A stretch of DNA of 64,000 nucleotides from Niebla homalea. Its lineage: Eukaryota; Ascomycota; Lecanoromycetes; Lecanorales; Ramalinaceae. The stretch covers positions 310,001 through 374,000 of the forward strand of contig JAHGAU010000019.1 of NCBI GenBank assembly GCA_019925105.1, in the 5' to 3' direction. Of this stretch, positions 13,248 through 23,555 are shown in pieces (the stretch's first letter is position 1; each line of letters starts with the position of its first letter). Both the position numbers and the translations under genes were made by a program. A model generated the notes under the pieces. That model worked only from the letters and a program-made list of their open reading frames with translations. It was not told the DNA's origin and ran no database searches.

Positions 13248-14031
13248 GTATAATTTTAATTTTTTTATTAATTTCCCGGTTAATTTTCTTATTAATTGGA
13301 TTTTATTTAAGGCTTTTACGTATTATTATTTTAAAAATAATCTTATATTATTTTAAATAATCCAAAAAAGCCTTAAATATATATTTCCTTTTATCGTTGG
13401 CTTAAAGGCGTTTAATCTTTTAATCCGGGGGTTATTTATATCTAACTTTCAACTCCTTAAACCGTTAAATTACGTCCGATTTATATATTAATAAGTAAAC
13501 CTTTAATATTATAGTTTTATTATTACGGAAGGTTATATAATACGTTATTCCGTTATACCTTTAAGGATTAATTATCCTTAAAAGGTTTATATAAATAATT
13601 TTTAACGGGTTTTCTATAAATTTAAAATATTCTTTATATAATCGAAAATATAATTATCCGGTAATATAATATATATAATAAGCGTCTTCGGCCCTATTAT
13701 TATTATAGCGTTTACGTTTAAGATCCATTTTAATCAATATGTTTATTAATTAAAATAATTTTTAAGCTTTAAAGTAACCTATATATATATATTAAATAAA
13801 TATAGTTAAAGGTACGTTAAACGCCGTTATAATATAAGTAAGTTTTTATAAATTAATTATAAATAGGCCGTTTTATTTATTATAAATAAGCTTTTTTTAA
13901 TTATATATTATCGTCCGGACCGTCTATATCATATTAAATTAAGCTTTATAATTTAAAAGTTACATTTTAGATATAAAATTAATTAAGTTCGTTAAAAAAT
14001 ATACCGTATCCGTAAATTTTACCTTAATAAG

Positions 14032-14206
14032 TGTCAGGGTGATAACCACTCGGCCACCAAGGCAAAAGTAGCTATCCGGGGTAGGTAATAGCGCTTAAGG
14101 GTAAGCCGCTATTACCATATATGAGAAGGTAGTCTACCCGGGGGATCACCCCCAGGGGTAGGCCCTACCCCGGAGCCCTTGCTCCAGGGTAGGTACTGCC
14201 ATAACA
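14032..14206 (-). repeat. Solo LTR of the TRIM family
   Basis: This 175-bp sequence is the inverted counterpart of the TRIM LTRs at 15517 and 16361. It starts TGTCAGGGTGATAACC, ends GCCATAACA, and is flanked by the perfect duplication ATAAG (14027-14031, 14207-14211). It keeps the A-box-like TGGCCGAGTGG on the minus strand. It differs from the TRIM LTRs mainly just upstream of the A box. An isolated LTR with an intact duplication is the usual product of LTR-LTR recombination. It is essentially free of RIP. Confidence 0.93.
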
Positions 14207-15516
14207 ATAAGCTTATTATTTACCTTATATATTATATAAGTAATATTTATATTCTTTGTATAATTTATTCTTATTAACCCGGGCCTTAAAGACGAAGATT
14301 AATAAGGTCTTAATTCCCCTTAAAAGAATCTTTTTTTATAAAAAATATATTAATTATAGTTATTATTAAGGATTATTAATTTTTATAGCTTTATTAAGAT
14401 AACCGATATTATCGTTATTAATTATTATATATACGTTAATAAGTAAAAGTTAATTATTAAAAGGTTTATAAACGTAATAATTTCCTTAATAATTTTAAGC
14501 TTTTTAATATGGAACCTTATAAGCTTTTTTTCAAAATAAAGGTCTTAATATTTATCCTTAATATACTTATTATTATGCCCCTTTTAAGTATAATATTAAT
14601 AAATAAGCTTTTCCCGGGTTTTATTAAAGGTCCTTTTATTATAACCCTTTAATATATCTTTATAAGCCTATATTAAGACGTTTAATTATTAAATAGCCGC
14701 CCGAGCTTTCTTATTACGGGCCTTTTATATAATATCGTAAAATTTAAGGGTACCCGGGCCTTATTATACCGCTATTTAAGTAAATATTAAATATTATATC
14801 TACTATAACTTTTTTAATTCATTTAAGAATATTTAAATAATAAAATAATTCGGGATAATTAAAAAGCTATTAATTACCTTAATTTTAATATAGACTTTTT
14901 AATAACAATTATTATACTTATTAATTATTATATTTAGAGTCTTTTATAAATTTATAAGCTTTTATATAAGCTCCGTATATAGCTTAGATCCTTATAATTT
15001 ATATTAATCCTTAAATCGTTCTTAGATCGTATCTGGGTTTTCTATAATATTAATTAAATACCTAGTATTAATACCGTAACGGTTCTTTTAAGGCTATATA
15101 TACCTTAAGGGTATCTTTCTTTTTTAATTTTTAAAGGTTATTAATTATTATTTAATCCTTTATTTATTAATTTTATAATATTTATTACCGTTAATTTATT
15201 AATAAAGGGATTAAGTTTAAAGGAAACCCTTCTATAATAGAGTTTTTCTTAATTATTATTATTAATAAAGTATATAGAAGATAATATTAATAAGATATTA
15301 ATTACATTATAATTACTAATAATACCTAAGTTTAAGTTTAACGATATTTAATATTTTAAAGACTTACTATTTAAGGGTAAAGGGTAACTTACGTTAAATA
15401 ACGGTATTTAATTCTTAATATTTATATTTAATTTAAAGATAATAATATTTAATAGGTTAATTAAGGGGTTTTTAAACGTTTTTAAACCGAAACTATTATA
15501 TAATTTTGGCGTTTAC

Positions 15517-15692
15517 TGTTATGGCAGTACCTACCCTGGAGCAAGGGCTCCGGGGTAGGGCCTACCCCTGGGGGTGATCCCCCGGGTAGACTACCTTCTC
15601 ATATGGTAATAGCGGCTTACCCCTAAGCGCTATTACCTACCCCGGATAGCTACTTTTGTCCATGAGATGGCCGAGTGGTTATCACCCTGACA
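15517..15692 (+). repeat. TRIM 5' LTR
   Basis: This 176-bp LTR is made largely of short palindromes: GGAGC/GGCTCC, GGGGTAGG/CCTACCCC, GGGGG-TGAT-CCCCC, GGTAG/CTACC and AATAGCG/CGCTATT follow each other. The last 25 bp contain TGGCCGAGTGG. Confidence 0.92.
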
Positions 15693-15788
15693 GAGTAATA
15701 GCGCAACTTCAGGGTAGTGCACCCCCGGAGTTAACCCTAAGGGTTTAAAGGGGTAGGTCTACAGTTCGAATCCGAGGACGCCCATTTT
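15668..15788 (+). promoter_or_regulatory. tRNA-like Pol III signals: A box, B box, T-run
   Basis: TGGCCGAGTGG (15668-15678) matches the consensus Pol III A box of Leu/Ser tRNA genes. GTTCGAATCC (15764-15773) matches the B box except for the first G. TTTT at 15785-15788 could terminate a Pol III transcript. The A box lies in the LTR and the B box in the interior, about 85 bp apart, which is long but within the range of tRNA genes with introns or long variable arms. The acceptor and T stems do not pair well, so it is not a working tRNA gene. Promoter activity is inference. Confidence 0.55.
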
Positions 15789-15876
15789 GGGTAACTCAGA
15801 GGTAAGACTGAGCGTGAGTACGGGGGCGGGTAGGACCCGCTACCCTACAGTACCGGGGGCCGAGGTCCGAGGTACA

Positions 15877-16045
15877 TAAAACTACCGAGGGGGGCCGGAA
15901 TGCCCGAAAACTACCGATGTAAGGGGCCGGAATGCCCGAAAACTACCGAGGGGGGCCGGAATGCCCGAAAACTACCGATGTAAGGGGCCGGAATGCCCGA
16001 AAACTACCGATGCGGGGGGCCGAAACGCCCTAAAACTACGCGGGC
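15877..16045 (+). repeat. Minisatellite inside the TRIM
   Basis: Five units of 29-33 bp share AAAACTACCGA and GGCCGGAATGCCCG, alternating a short form (ACCGAGGGGGG) and a long form (ACCGATGTAAGGGG). A partial sixth unit (AAAACTACGCGGGCC) closes the array. Confidence 0.9.
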
Positions 16046-16274
16046 CAATCGTAAGACCGTGGGTAAGGCACCTTAAAACGTAGCCTTTACCTACCCAATA
16101 AGAGATGCGGGCCATACCCTTGCAAAGTCACTGAGCCCCTGGATTATGCCTGCGGGCCACTGAATCTAAATCCGGGTCCGGCCTAGGAGGTTCGGACCCA
16201 CACCGGAGGTGATCTCCCTTAGGTAAGGAGCTCTCAACCCCCACTCACCTACCCCAATCAGGTTCTGAGAGGAC

Positions 16275-16360
16275 CTCCAGCCCGGGGGGGGGTAACTCCC
16301 CCCCGGAGGCGTGGTTTGTAGTCTGTGGGCTCGGGGACGAGCCCATAGGAGAGGGGATAC
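16275..16360 (+). other. TRIM terminal hairpins and polypurine tract
   Basis: A C/G hairpin built around GGGGG-TAACT-CCCCC lies at about 16280-16308. A perfect 8-bp stem TGGGCTCG/CGAGCCCA with a GGGA loop lies at 16326-16345. The purine run AGGAGAGGGGA next to the 3' LTR is the expected plus-strand primer. Confidence 0.7.
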
Positions 16361-16536
16361 TGTTATGGCAGTACCTACCCTGGAGCAAGGGCTCCGGGGT
16401 AGGGCCTACCCCTGGGGGTGATCCCCCGGGTAGACTACCTTCTCATATGGTAATAGCGGCTTACCCCTAAGCGCTATTACCTACCCCGGATAGCTACTTT
16501 TGTCCATGAGATGGCCGAGTGGTTATCACCCTGACA
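16361..16536 (+). repeat. TRIM 3' LTR
   Basis: This 176-bp LTR is identical by eye to 15517-15692 and is followed by the duplicated target TTTAC. It repeats the A-box-like motif at its right end. Confidence 0.92.
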
Positions 16537-17595
16537 TTTACGGTAATAAATAATCCCTATTTTTAACTTAATCTTTATTAATTGGATTAAAATAATCTTC
16601 TTTCTTTAAATTTTTAAATATAAAAAGAAAAAGGGTATTTTATATACGATAATATTAATGAATAATAGGGTTTAACTACTATACTTTATACGGGATTATT
16701 ATATACTTTAAAGTAATAAGTAATATAAGGCCTTATTAATTAAAGTATTCTTTATTTTAATTAAGTTTAAAACGGAATTTTATAATATATTATAACGTTA
16801 TATATATACTTTTAAGATTCCTATTTTTTTCTACTTAAAGGCTTTTAATTTTTATAATTAAAATATTTAAGCTTATTTTAATTACTTTTATTTTAACTTA
16901 AAGGGTTTAATTTTTACGATCCGTAATAAAGAAGCTCGTTTTAAGTTTAATTATTTATTAAAGAATTTAATAATTGGTTTTTAACCTTCTTTTTTTAAGG
17001 ATTAATTTTTACTTTAAAAGGTTTAATTATTAATTATTTATTCCGTCCCGTATTTACTTTTTAAAATTAAGTTAAAGTAAATAATTTTAGGTTATAATAT
17101 ATTTAAATCCGAGTAATCTATCTTTAATTAATCTTAAAAAACTTAATTTTAATACGGTCTTTAAAGCTTTAAACTTAATAAAGTTCTATAATATATTTAA
17201 TATTTATTTAACGTCTTAAATTTTCTACTTAAACCCCGGTTAAGGCTTTACGTATATAGGTTAACTTTAAAAGTTTTACGTTTCGGCTTTATTAACTTAA
17301 CGTTGGTTTAATTCTCCGGTATATAAGCGTTTACGGCCTTTAATAAGGTTAAGAAATAACGGTTTATATATTCTCGTTAATAAAACGTCCTCCCTTTTTA
17401 ATTTAAAAATATAAATAATTAAATAGGCTTCTCTATTAATAACCATAATATTATACGCCTAATTAAATTGATTTTTAATAATATAGTTTATATATAGGTA
17501 TCGTTTACGGGTATATTTTATATTATAAGCTTATTACCGTTTATAAATTAAATTGAATATTAAAAAGACATTATATAAGCACCTAGACGTATAAT

Positions 17596-17609
17596 CCGGA
17601 CTTATAATT
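17596..17609 (-). other. Primer binding site of minus-strand copia F2
   Basis: On the minus strand it reads AATTATAAGTCCGG directly after the 5' LTR. This is the RIPped form of GGTTATGAGCCCGG, complementary to the anticodon arm of initiator tRNA-Met. It implies priming from a cleaved half-tRNA, as in Drosophila copia and yeast Ty5. Confidence 0.7.
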
Positions 17610-17771
17610 TATTAAAGTTAAAAGGTATAAGTTACTTAATTATTACTATATATAAAGTAAGATTATATATAACGTTATATACCGTTATCCCACTTAAGTT
17701 TAATACGTCCGTCTTATTTAATCTGATCCGCGTCACGTGATCTCTTAAGTGGCGATCCTGCACATTCAACA
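17610..17771 (-). repeat. Copia F2 5' LTR (minus-strand element)
   Basis: This 162-bp LTR's outer right half is intact (GCGTCACGTGATCTC, ATCCTGCACATTCAACA), whereas the left, inner half is RIPped. CCGAT follows at 17772-17776. Confidence 0.9.
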
Positions 17772-20700
17772 CCGATACTATAGATTAAACTAAAAAGCGT
17801 AAAAGACTTTTATATGAAAATAAGGGTAAAATTAAAAGAAGCGGAAGGCTCTTAAGGGGCGGGAACAAGGGCGTTAATAAAGGGTAAAGACGGCGGTTTA
17901 AAGTTAAAGGTACGAAATAAAGGTATAAAAACGGTAACCCCTTAAGTAAAAAAAAGTTAGGCAACGAGGGTAACAAAAAGGGTACCCGCGGTAAAGAATA
18001 AGGGGATAACGGAAAAAAGGGTAACCGTATCGAGGAAGGTAAAGATAATAACGGTCCGCTTATTTAATAATAAGGAAAGGAATAGGTTTATAGAAGTAAA
18101 CTTATCATAGTTAATAAAAGCTTTTAAAGTAATAACGGAACTATTAATAAAATAGATTATTACGGTATATAAACTATAAAGTAAAGATATCCTCCTTAAT
18201 ATAACGTTTTTAAAGGTGAAAAAAAGCTTAAAAAGGTTTAAAGCTTAAGTTAATAAGAAAGAATATAAATTAATTAAGATTTTAAGGTAATTATTTACCA
18301 TTACAATAAACAAGATATATTTATTACGTTTTATAAAAATTAAAAAAGAGGTTACGTTAAGGAATATAAAAAGGGAAAATACGGTTCTTTATTTAAAGCT
18401 TAAGATTATTAACTATAAGCTTCCTTTAATAATAAAAAGATTTAACTTTTTAAAATGTATAAAGAAATACTTTATTATTATATTAAGTATAATATTAATA
18501 AAAATATATAATAATGTTTTAAATAAAAAAATTATTAAAAAAGGATTTCTTAAGATAATTTAATTATAAAATAAGGCGGCAAATATTCATTAATATTTTA
18601 AATATTAAAATTATAAATATATTATTATAAAATATTTTAATATTACGAAATATACGGGTTACGTTAAAAGTTATAATATTTATAAGTATATAAAGTTAAT
18701 AATTAAAGGGCTTATAAAAAACGTATTTAAATATTAAATATATTATATATAATAAGGAAAAATACTTAATATAAGATTCTAAATATATAATAAGAGTTAA
18801 GGAAATTAAACGTAAAAAGACCCGGATAACCGCGAAAATCCAATAATATAATACGTACGGGATTAATTTAACGGATTAATTAAAGGTAGCTTTAAAATAT
18901 AAATTTAATTAACCAAATAATAAAGGGTAAATAACGATAATAAATAAAGTAAAAAAAAGAAAGCTTTTTACGATCTTAACTTTAAGGGCCGGTTATCCTA
19001 CGTCTTTAATAATAACCGGGAAAATATTAAGTTAAAAAACGTTTAACTTTAATAAGAAACCCGTAACTTAAACGGGTATAAATAAAAGAACCTTTATAAA
19101 GGTTAATATATAATATATTAACGCTTTTAAGAATAATATAATATAATATCCGTAATAAAGGAATTAAAGTAATAATATTAATATTTAAATTTAAAGAAGT
19201 TAAAAACGTCGATATTATAATAATATAGGAATTACTATATAATTTATATATATTTATTTATTAATTAAAAAAAAACAGGTTTTATTTAACCTTTAAAAGG
19301 GATAAAATAATTAAAATATATTTCTTTATAAATAAACGGTTTAATATAAATAATTAAGATATTATTTATTATAATAGAAACCTTTATATACTCTATATTA
19401 TGAAAGAAGGGGACTTAAAGGGTAACCTTAATATTTATAATACGTATAACCCGCCGTTAATTAATAAAAAGGGACTATTCATAATACCGTTACTTAAAGA
19501 GGTCTTAATTACTTTAAATAAATATATATTACTTAAAGACTTTAACTTATATTACTATATATAAAACGAAGAAAAACGTATAATAAATTACGTTAATCGG
19601 ACGACTTATTAATAATTACTGTTCAAATTAATTTTTTATTATTAATATTATAAAAAATTATTATATAAAAGAATTATAAGTTTAAAACGACGATTAATTT
19701 AACCTTTAATACGGAAGGGGTTACTAGCGTAATTATAATATATAAATTATAAAAGGACTTAAAATATAACTCGGATTATATAGTAATATAAAAAACCTTA
19801 AATTAAACCGTTAATATAATTTTATTATTATTAATAAGGAAAGCGTAAAAAACAGTTAAGAAAGTAGAAATTTATATAAAAACGGAGGAAACGGTAATAT
19901 AGTTTACGGACCTCCCTAAGTAAATAATAGAAATATTAAATAAAATAATTAACAAAATAATCTTAATAATAAAACCTTCTTAAAGAGTTAAAATTTATTA
20001 AAATAAAAAGTATATAACCGTAACTATAAAAGCAAGAAAACTAATAAAATAAACTTTTAAATATAAGAATTAAAAGATATTTAATTAATTAAAAACTACT
20101 TAAGAAAAAAAGGAAAAGACTATTAAGAAGGTTAAATAAATATATTTTCGGTTTACGATATATAATTTAACGGTTTTACTTTATAGTATCTGGAAGTTAA
20201 TAAAGTATAATAAGGAATAAAGTAAAAAACTAAAGTTTATCTTTAAATTCCCGTCCCTTAAAAGACTTAATAATATATTAATTAATACCTTTAACGGTAA
20301 AATTAAGGCCCTTAAAGGAATATTTTTCCCCCCTTTATTAAAAATTAATTTAAACGATATCGACGGTATTACGTACTTTAACCCCGTATTAATAAATAAA
20401 GTAATATTATAAGATATAATAATTAAAACGATTAATAAATTAAAAATGGATAAAGCCCCGGGATTAAATAAGATTCTTAATAAATTCCTATTAATAGTAA
20501 TATTGCTATTTAAAAGGGTCTTTATTTATCTTTTTTAAGTATATTTTAACGTTAATTATTATTTACGTAAATTTAAAAAAACGAAAACGATTATCCTTAA
20601 GAAGTTTATTAAGTTAAATTATTTTAAAGTAAAGTTTTATAGACTTATTATATTCCTTTATACGTTAAGGAAAACCTTAAAAACGATAATAATAAAGATC

Positions 20701-21640
20701 CTTAATAATTATATAAAGAATTATAGACTTCTCGCCGATTAATAAATAAAAAAAAAAGAAGCCGGTTAATAAAAATAACCGTTAAAGGATTAATTAATAA
20801 CGTATATATGGTCTAAGGTTATAAGAAGAAGTATATTATGAATCTTTTTTTTTCTTAATATTATAAGTATTTTTAATAAAATAAACTATTAAAGGTTACT
20901 ATATAACTTAAAAAAGAAAAGAATATTATTTTTCTTAATTAAATAAATAAAAAGTTTTTTAAACGATTAAGCTACGTTAATTAACCTAAAATAAAAAATA
21001 AGCTTAATAAAGCTTATTATAACGGGGATTCCTTAAGGATTGCTTATTTTTCCTATATTATTTTTATTTTTTAACGGTCTATTAATCGAAAAGCTTATTA
21101 AGTTAAAATAAAAGGTTTAAATTAAAAACTTTATTAATAACGTTTACCTTTTAATTTATAATATTTTTATCTATATAAACTATTTAAAACTAAAATAAGC
21201 TTATAAAGTTTATTTTTAATAAACGAGAATTTACGGGGCTTAATTTATATTATATAAATATAAGCTTATTTATATAATCAAAAGCTTAAAACTATATAAT
21301 ATAATAATTATAATAAACTTAAATAAAATTATAATAAAGCCGAATATCAATATTAAAATCCTTAACCTTTAAATAAATATAAAATTCGATTAAAAGGATT
21401 ATATAAAAAAGGTTTAAAATAAAATAACTTTATAAGAAAAAGGTTTTATTTATCTCGTTATATTAATATAGGGAGTTACGTTATAAAAGGCCCGGATTAT
21501 TTATTAAGCCGTAATAAAGTTAACTATAATATACGCTATAGCTATTTAATATATACTTAAGGGTACTTCGGGATATAAGAAAAAGTTTATTTAAATATTA
21601 TAGAAAGTCCAGAATTAATATTTAAGAGTAATTAATGGTA
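17772..21640 (+). mobile_element. LINE-A copy 2, segment 2
   Basis: This resumes the LINE interrupted at 2709 (ATACTATAGATTAA joins the ORF1 region; compare 49450 in the intact copy). It runs through ORF2. The RT remnant KLNYFKVKFYRLIIFLYTL lies around 20600-20670. It stops at the TA where TIR element A entered. It is RIP-saturated throughout. Confidence 0.85.
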
Positions 21641-21967
21641 CCTTACCGAATCCCATAAAGCGGAAAACGTTACGTCAACGTTAAATTAACGCTTGAAGTA
21701 GCTGTAAAATATAAATAGCGTAAACTCCGCTTAAAAGTTAAAGTAAATTTTTTTTAAAAGATACGTTAAAGTGAATTTAAATTGAAAGTACCGTTAACTC
21801 AACGTTAACTCGGCGTTAACTTAACGTTAACTTAACTTCAACTTAATTTTAAATCCGCGTTAAAGTAACTTAAAAAAAAAACTAAATAATATAATAATAA
21901 TACGTTTTATTTATGGTATTTAAGTATTATTATTTTTTTTTTCTATTTAAATATATACTTATTTATT

Positions 21968-22115
21968 AAAGGGCTTAATAAAGGGGCTAGTAAAGGGGCT
22001 GGTAAAGGGGCTGGTAAAGGGGCTGGTAAAGGGGCTGGTAAAGGGCTTGGCAAGGGGCTTGGTAAAGGGCCTGGTAAAGGGCTTAATAAAGGGTTTGTTA
22101 AGGGTGGGGTAAGGG
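21968..22115 (+). repeat. 12-bp minisatellite (GGTAAAGGGGCT)n
   Basis: About ten tandem 12-bp units, some decayed to TAATAAAGGGCT by RIP-type changes. The same array is at 35223-35375 in element B. Confidence 0.9.
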
Positions 22116-22130
22116 TGCAGGTAAAGGGCC

Positions 22131-22220
22131 TTGCTTACCTCTTAGGTTCTCCATCCAAATCACGGTATTTTTCGGCCTGTTGCGGTAGGGGCATACGGGT
22201 ATCGGGCGTCGCATTATAGT
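22131..22220 (-). other. Unique island inside TIR element A
   Basis: About 90 bp of non-repetitive sequence, nearly identical in elements A and B despite RIP all around. On the minus strand one frame reads [18 protein letters not shown] and continues open to AG|GTAAGC, a consensus splice donor. It could be a scrap of a captured exon or the remnant of an ancestral transposase. I recognise no protein family. Confidence 0.5.
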
Positions 22221-22256
22221 AAAAGGCCTAATAAAGGGCTTAGTAAAGGGTTCGCA

Positions 22257-22804
22257 GTAAGTGAGGGTGCAGTAAATGAGGGTGCAGTGAGTGAGGGTGC
22301 AGTAGGTAAGGGTGCAGTAGGTGAGGGTGCAGGAGGTGAGGGTACAGTAGGTAAGGGTGCAGTAGGTGAGGGTGCAGGAGGTGAGGGTGCAGTAGGTGAG
22401 GGTGCAGGAGGTGAAGTAGGTGAGGGAGGTGAGGGTGCAGTACGTAAGGGTGCAGTAGGTAAGGGTGCGGGTGGTGGTAAAGGTGGTAGTGCAGGTGGTA
22501 GTGCAGGTGGTAGTGCAGGTGGTAGTGGTGCAGGTGAGGGTGAGGGTAATGGTAAGGTAGGTGAGGGTAATGGTAAGGTAGGTGAGGGTAAGGGTGAGGG
22601 TAAGGGTGAGGGTGAAGGTGAGGGTGAGGGTGTAAGTGAAGGTGCAAGTGATGGTAAGGGTAATGAGGGAGGGTGATAAGGGTAATGAAGGTGATGGTAA
22701 GGGTGATGGTGATGTTGAGGGTAAGGGTGCAGGTAAAGGTAAGGGTAAGGGTGCAGGTGAGGGTGTAGGTAAGGGTGCAGGTGAGGGTGTAGGTATGGAT
22801 AAGG

Positions 22805-22879
<75 letters not shown>

Positions 22880-23360
22880 ATAATGAGGGTGATGGTGAGG
22901 GTAATGAGGGTGGTGAGGGGTGGTGGTAAGGTGCAGGTGATGATGCAGGTGAGGGTAAGGGTGATGATGTAAGTGATAATAAGGGTGGTACAGGTAATAG
23001 TAATAGTAAAGGTAAGGGTAATGGTGCAGGTGCAGGTGCAGGTACAGGTGCAGGTGTAGGTACAGGTACAGGTGAAGATAAGGGTAAGGGTAAGGGTGAT
23101 AATAAGGGTAATAATACAGGTAATAGTGCAGGTGATAATGCAGGTAATAATGTAGGTAATAGTGCAGGTAATGGTATAGGTAATAATACAGGTAATAGTA
23201 CAGGTGATAATGCAGGTAATAATATAGGTAAGGGTGGTAAGGTGCAGGTAATAATGCAGGTAAGGGTAAGGGTACAAATGCAGGTGAGGGTGGTGGTAAG
23301 GGTGCAGGTGAGGGTAGTGGTAAGGGTGGTAAGGGTGCAGGTAATGGTAAAGGTGAGGGT
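22257..23360 (+). repeat. G-rich hexamer VNTR, element A
   Basis: About 1.1 kb of GGTGAG, GGTGCA, GGTAAG, GGTGAT and GGTAAT hexamers. Many units show TpG to TpA changes (GGTGAT to GGTAAT, GCA to ACA) compared with element B. Long open frames here are consequences of the 6-bp period and are not genes. The G-runs could form quadruplexes. Confidence 0.92.
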
Positions 23361-23555
23361 GCGGTAAGGGTATTACAAAAAAAAAAAAAAAAAAAAGAAC
23401 GTATTCGTAAAGTCTTTCTAAAGTCACTTTAACGCCGATTTAACGCCGAGTTAACGGTACTTTTAATTTAAATTCACTTTAACGTATCTTTCAATAATAA
23501 GCCATGTTAACTACCCGTTGATACCGCGTTTAAAACTATATGAATTCCCCTAAGG

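Larger units (their letters stand above)
15517..16536 (+). mobile_element. TRIM: 1,020-bp terminal-repeat retrotransposon in miniature
   Basis: Two 176-bp LTRs that I read as identical (15517-15692, 16361-16536; TGTTATGG...CCCTGACA) enclose a 668-bp interior with no coding frame. TTTAC is duplicated on both sides (15512-15516, 16537-16541). A purine tract (AGGAGAGGGGA) sits just before the 3' LTR. The element is GC-rich and untouched by RIP inside RIP-saturated copia F2, so it is a late arrival or too small for RIP to see. It carries tRNA-type A and B boxes, a five-unit minisatellite and several perfect hairpins. Orientation is set by the purine tract. It needs proteins from another element. 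Confidence 0.92.
2710..17771 (-). mobile_element. Full-length copia F2, minus strand, with four nested insertions
   Basis: This is a complete Ty1/copia element on the minus strand: 3' LTR 2710-2871, 5' LTR 17610-17771, flanked by the 5-bp duplication CCGAT (2705-2709, 17772-17776). Removing the nested LINE-A, gag-only element, solo LTR and TRIM leaves about 5.9 kb, matching the F2 copy on the other strand. F2 sequence occupies 2710-3324, 9127-11121, 13253-14031, 14212-15516 and 16542-17771. The RT catalytic box survives as IYMDNILI at about 9777-9806. The primer site is at 17596-17609. The interior is heavily RIPped; the outer halves of both LTRs are much less so. Confidence 0.9.
21641..23555. 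mobile_element. TIR element A (class II, TA target, G-rich VNTR)
   Basis: This 1,915-bp DNA element lies in LINE-A, with TA duplicated at 21639-21640 and 23556-23557. The ends CCTTACCGAAT and CCCCTAAGG form a short imperfect inverted repeat. Subterminal blocks are inverted copies of each other: a GATACGTTAAAGTGAATTT-type block and GTTAACTCGGCGTT units. The interior is a 12-bp minisatellite, a unique island, a long GGTGNN hexamer array and an A-run. A TA target suggests the Tc1/mariner-pogo group. There is no transposase, so it is non-autonomous. More RIPped than its sister at 34893. Confidence 0.85.

Noticed and set aside
15655..15790. A functional tRNA-Ser or tRNA-Leu gene
   Set aside because: A and B boxes are present, but the acceptor and T stems do not pair and no anticodon arm is evident.
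14030..16540. Insertion of mitochondrial DNA, suggested by GC-rich hairpin clusters
   Set aside because: The GC-rich pieces have LTR ends, 5-bp target duplications and a purine tract, which identifies them as LTR elements.
22257..22680. CRISPR-like repetition
   Set aside because: The units are contiguous hexamers with no spacers, in a eukaryotic nuclear context.
22240..23427. Long open frames on both strands rich in Thr-Leu-Thr-Cys or Gly-Glu-Gly-Ala
   Set aside because: They result from a 6-bp repeat, which keeps every frame open. There is no start context, domain or codon structure.
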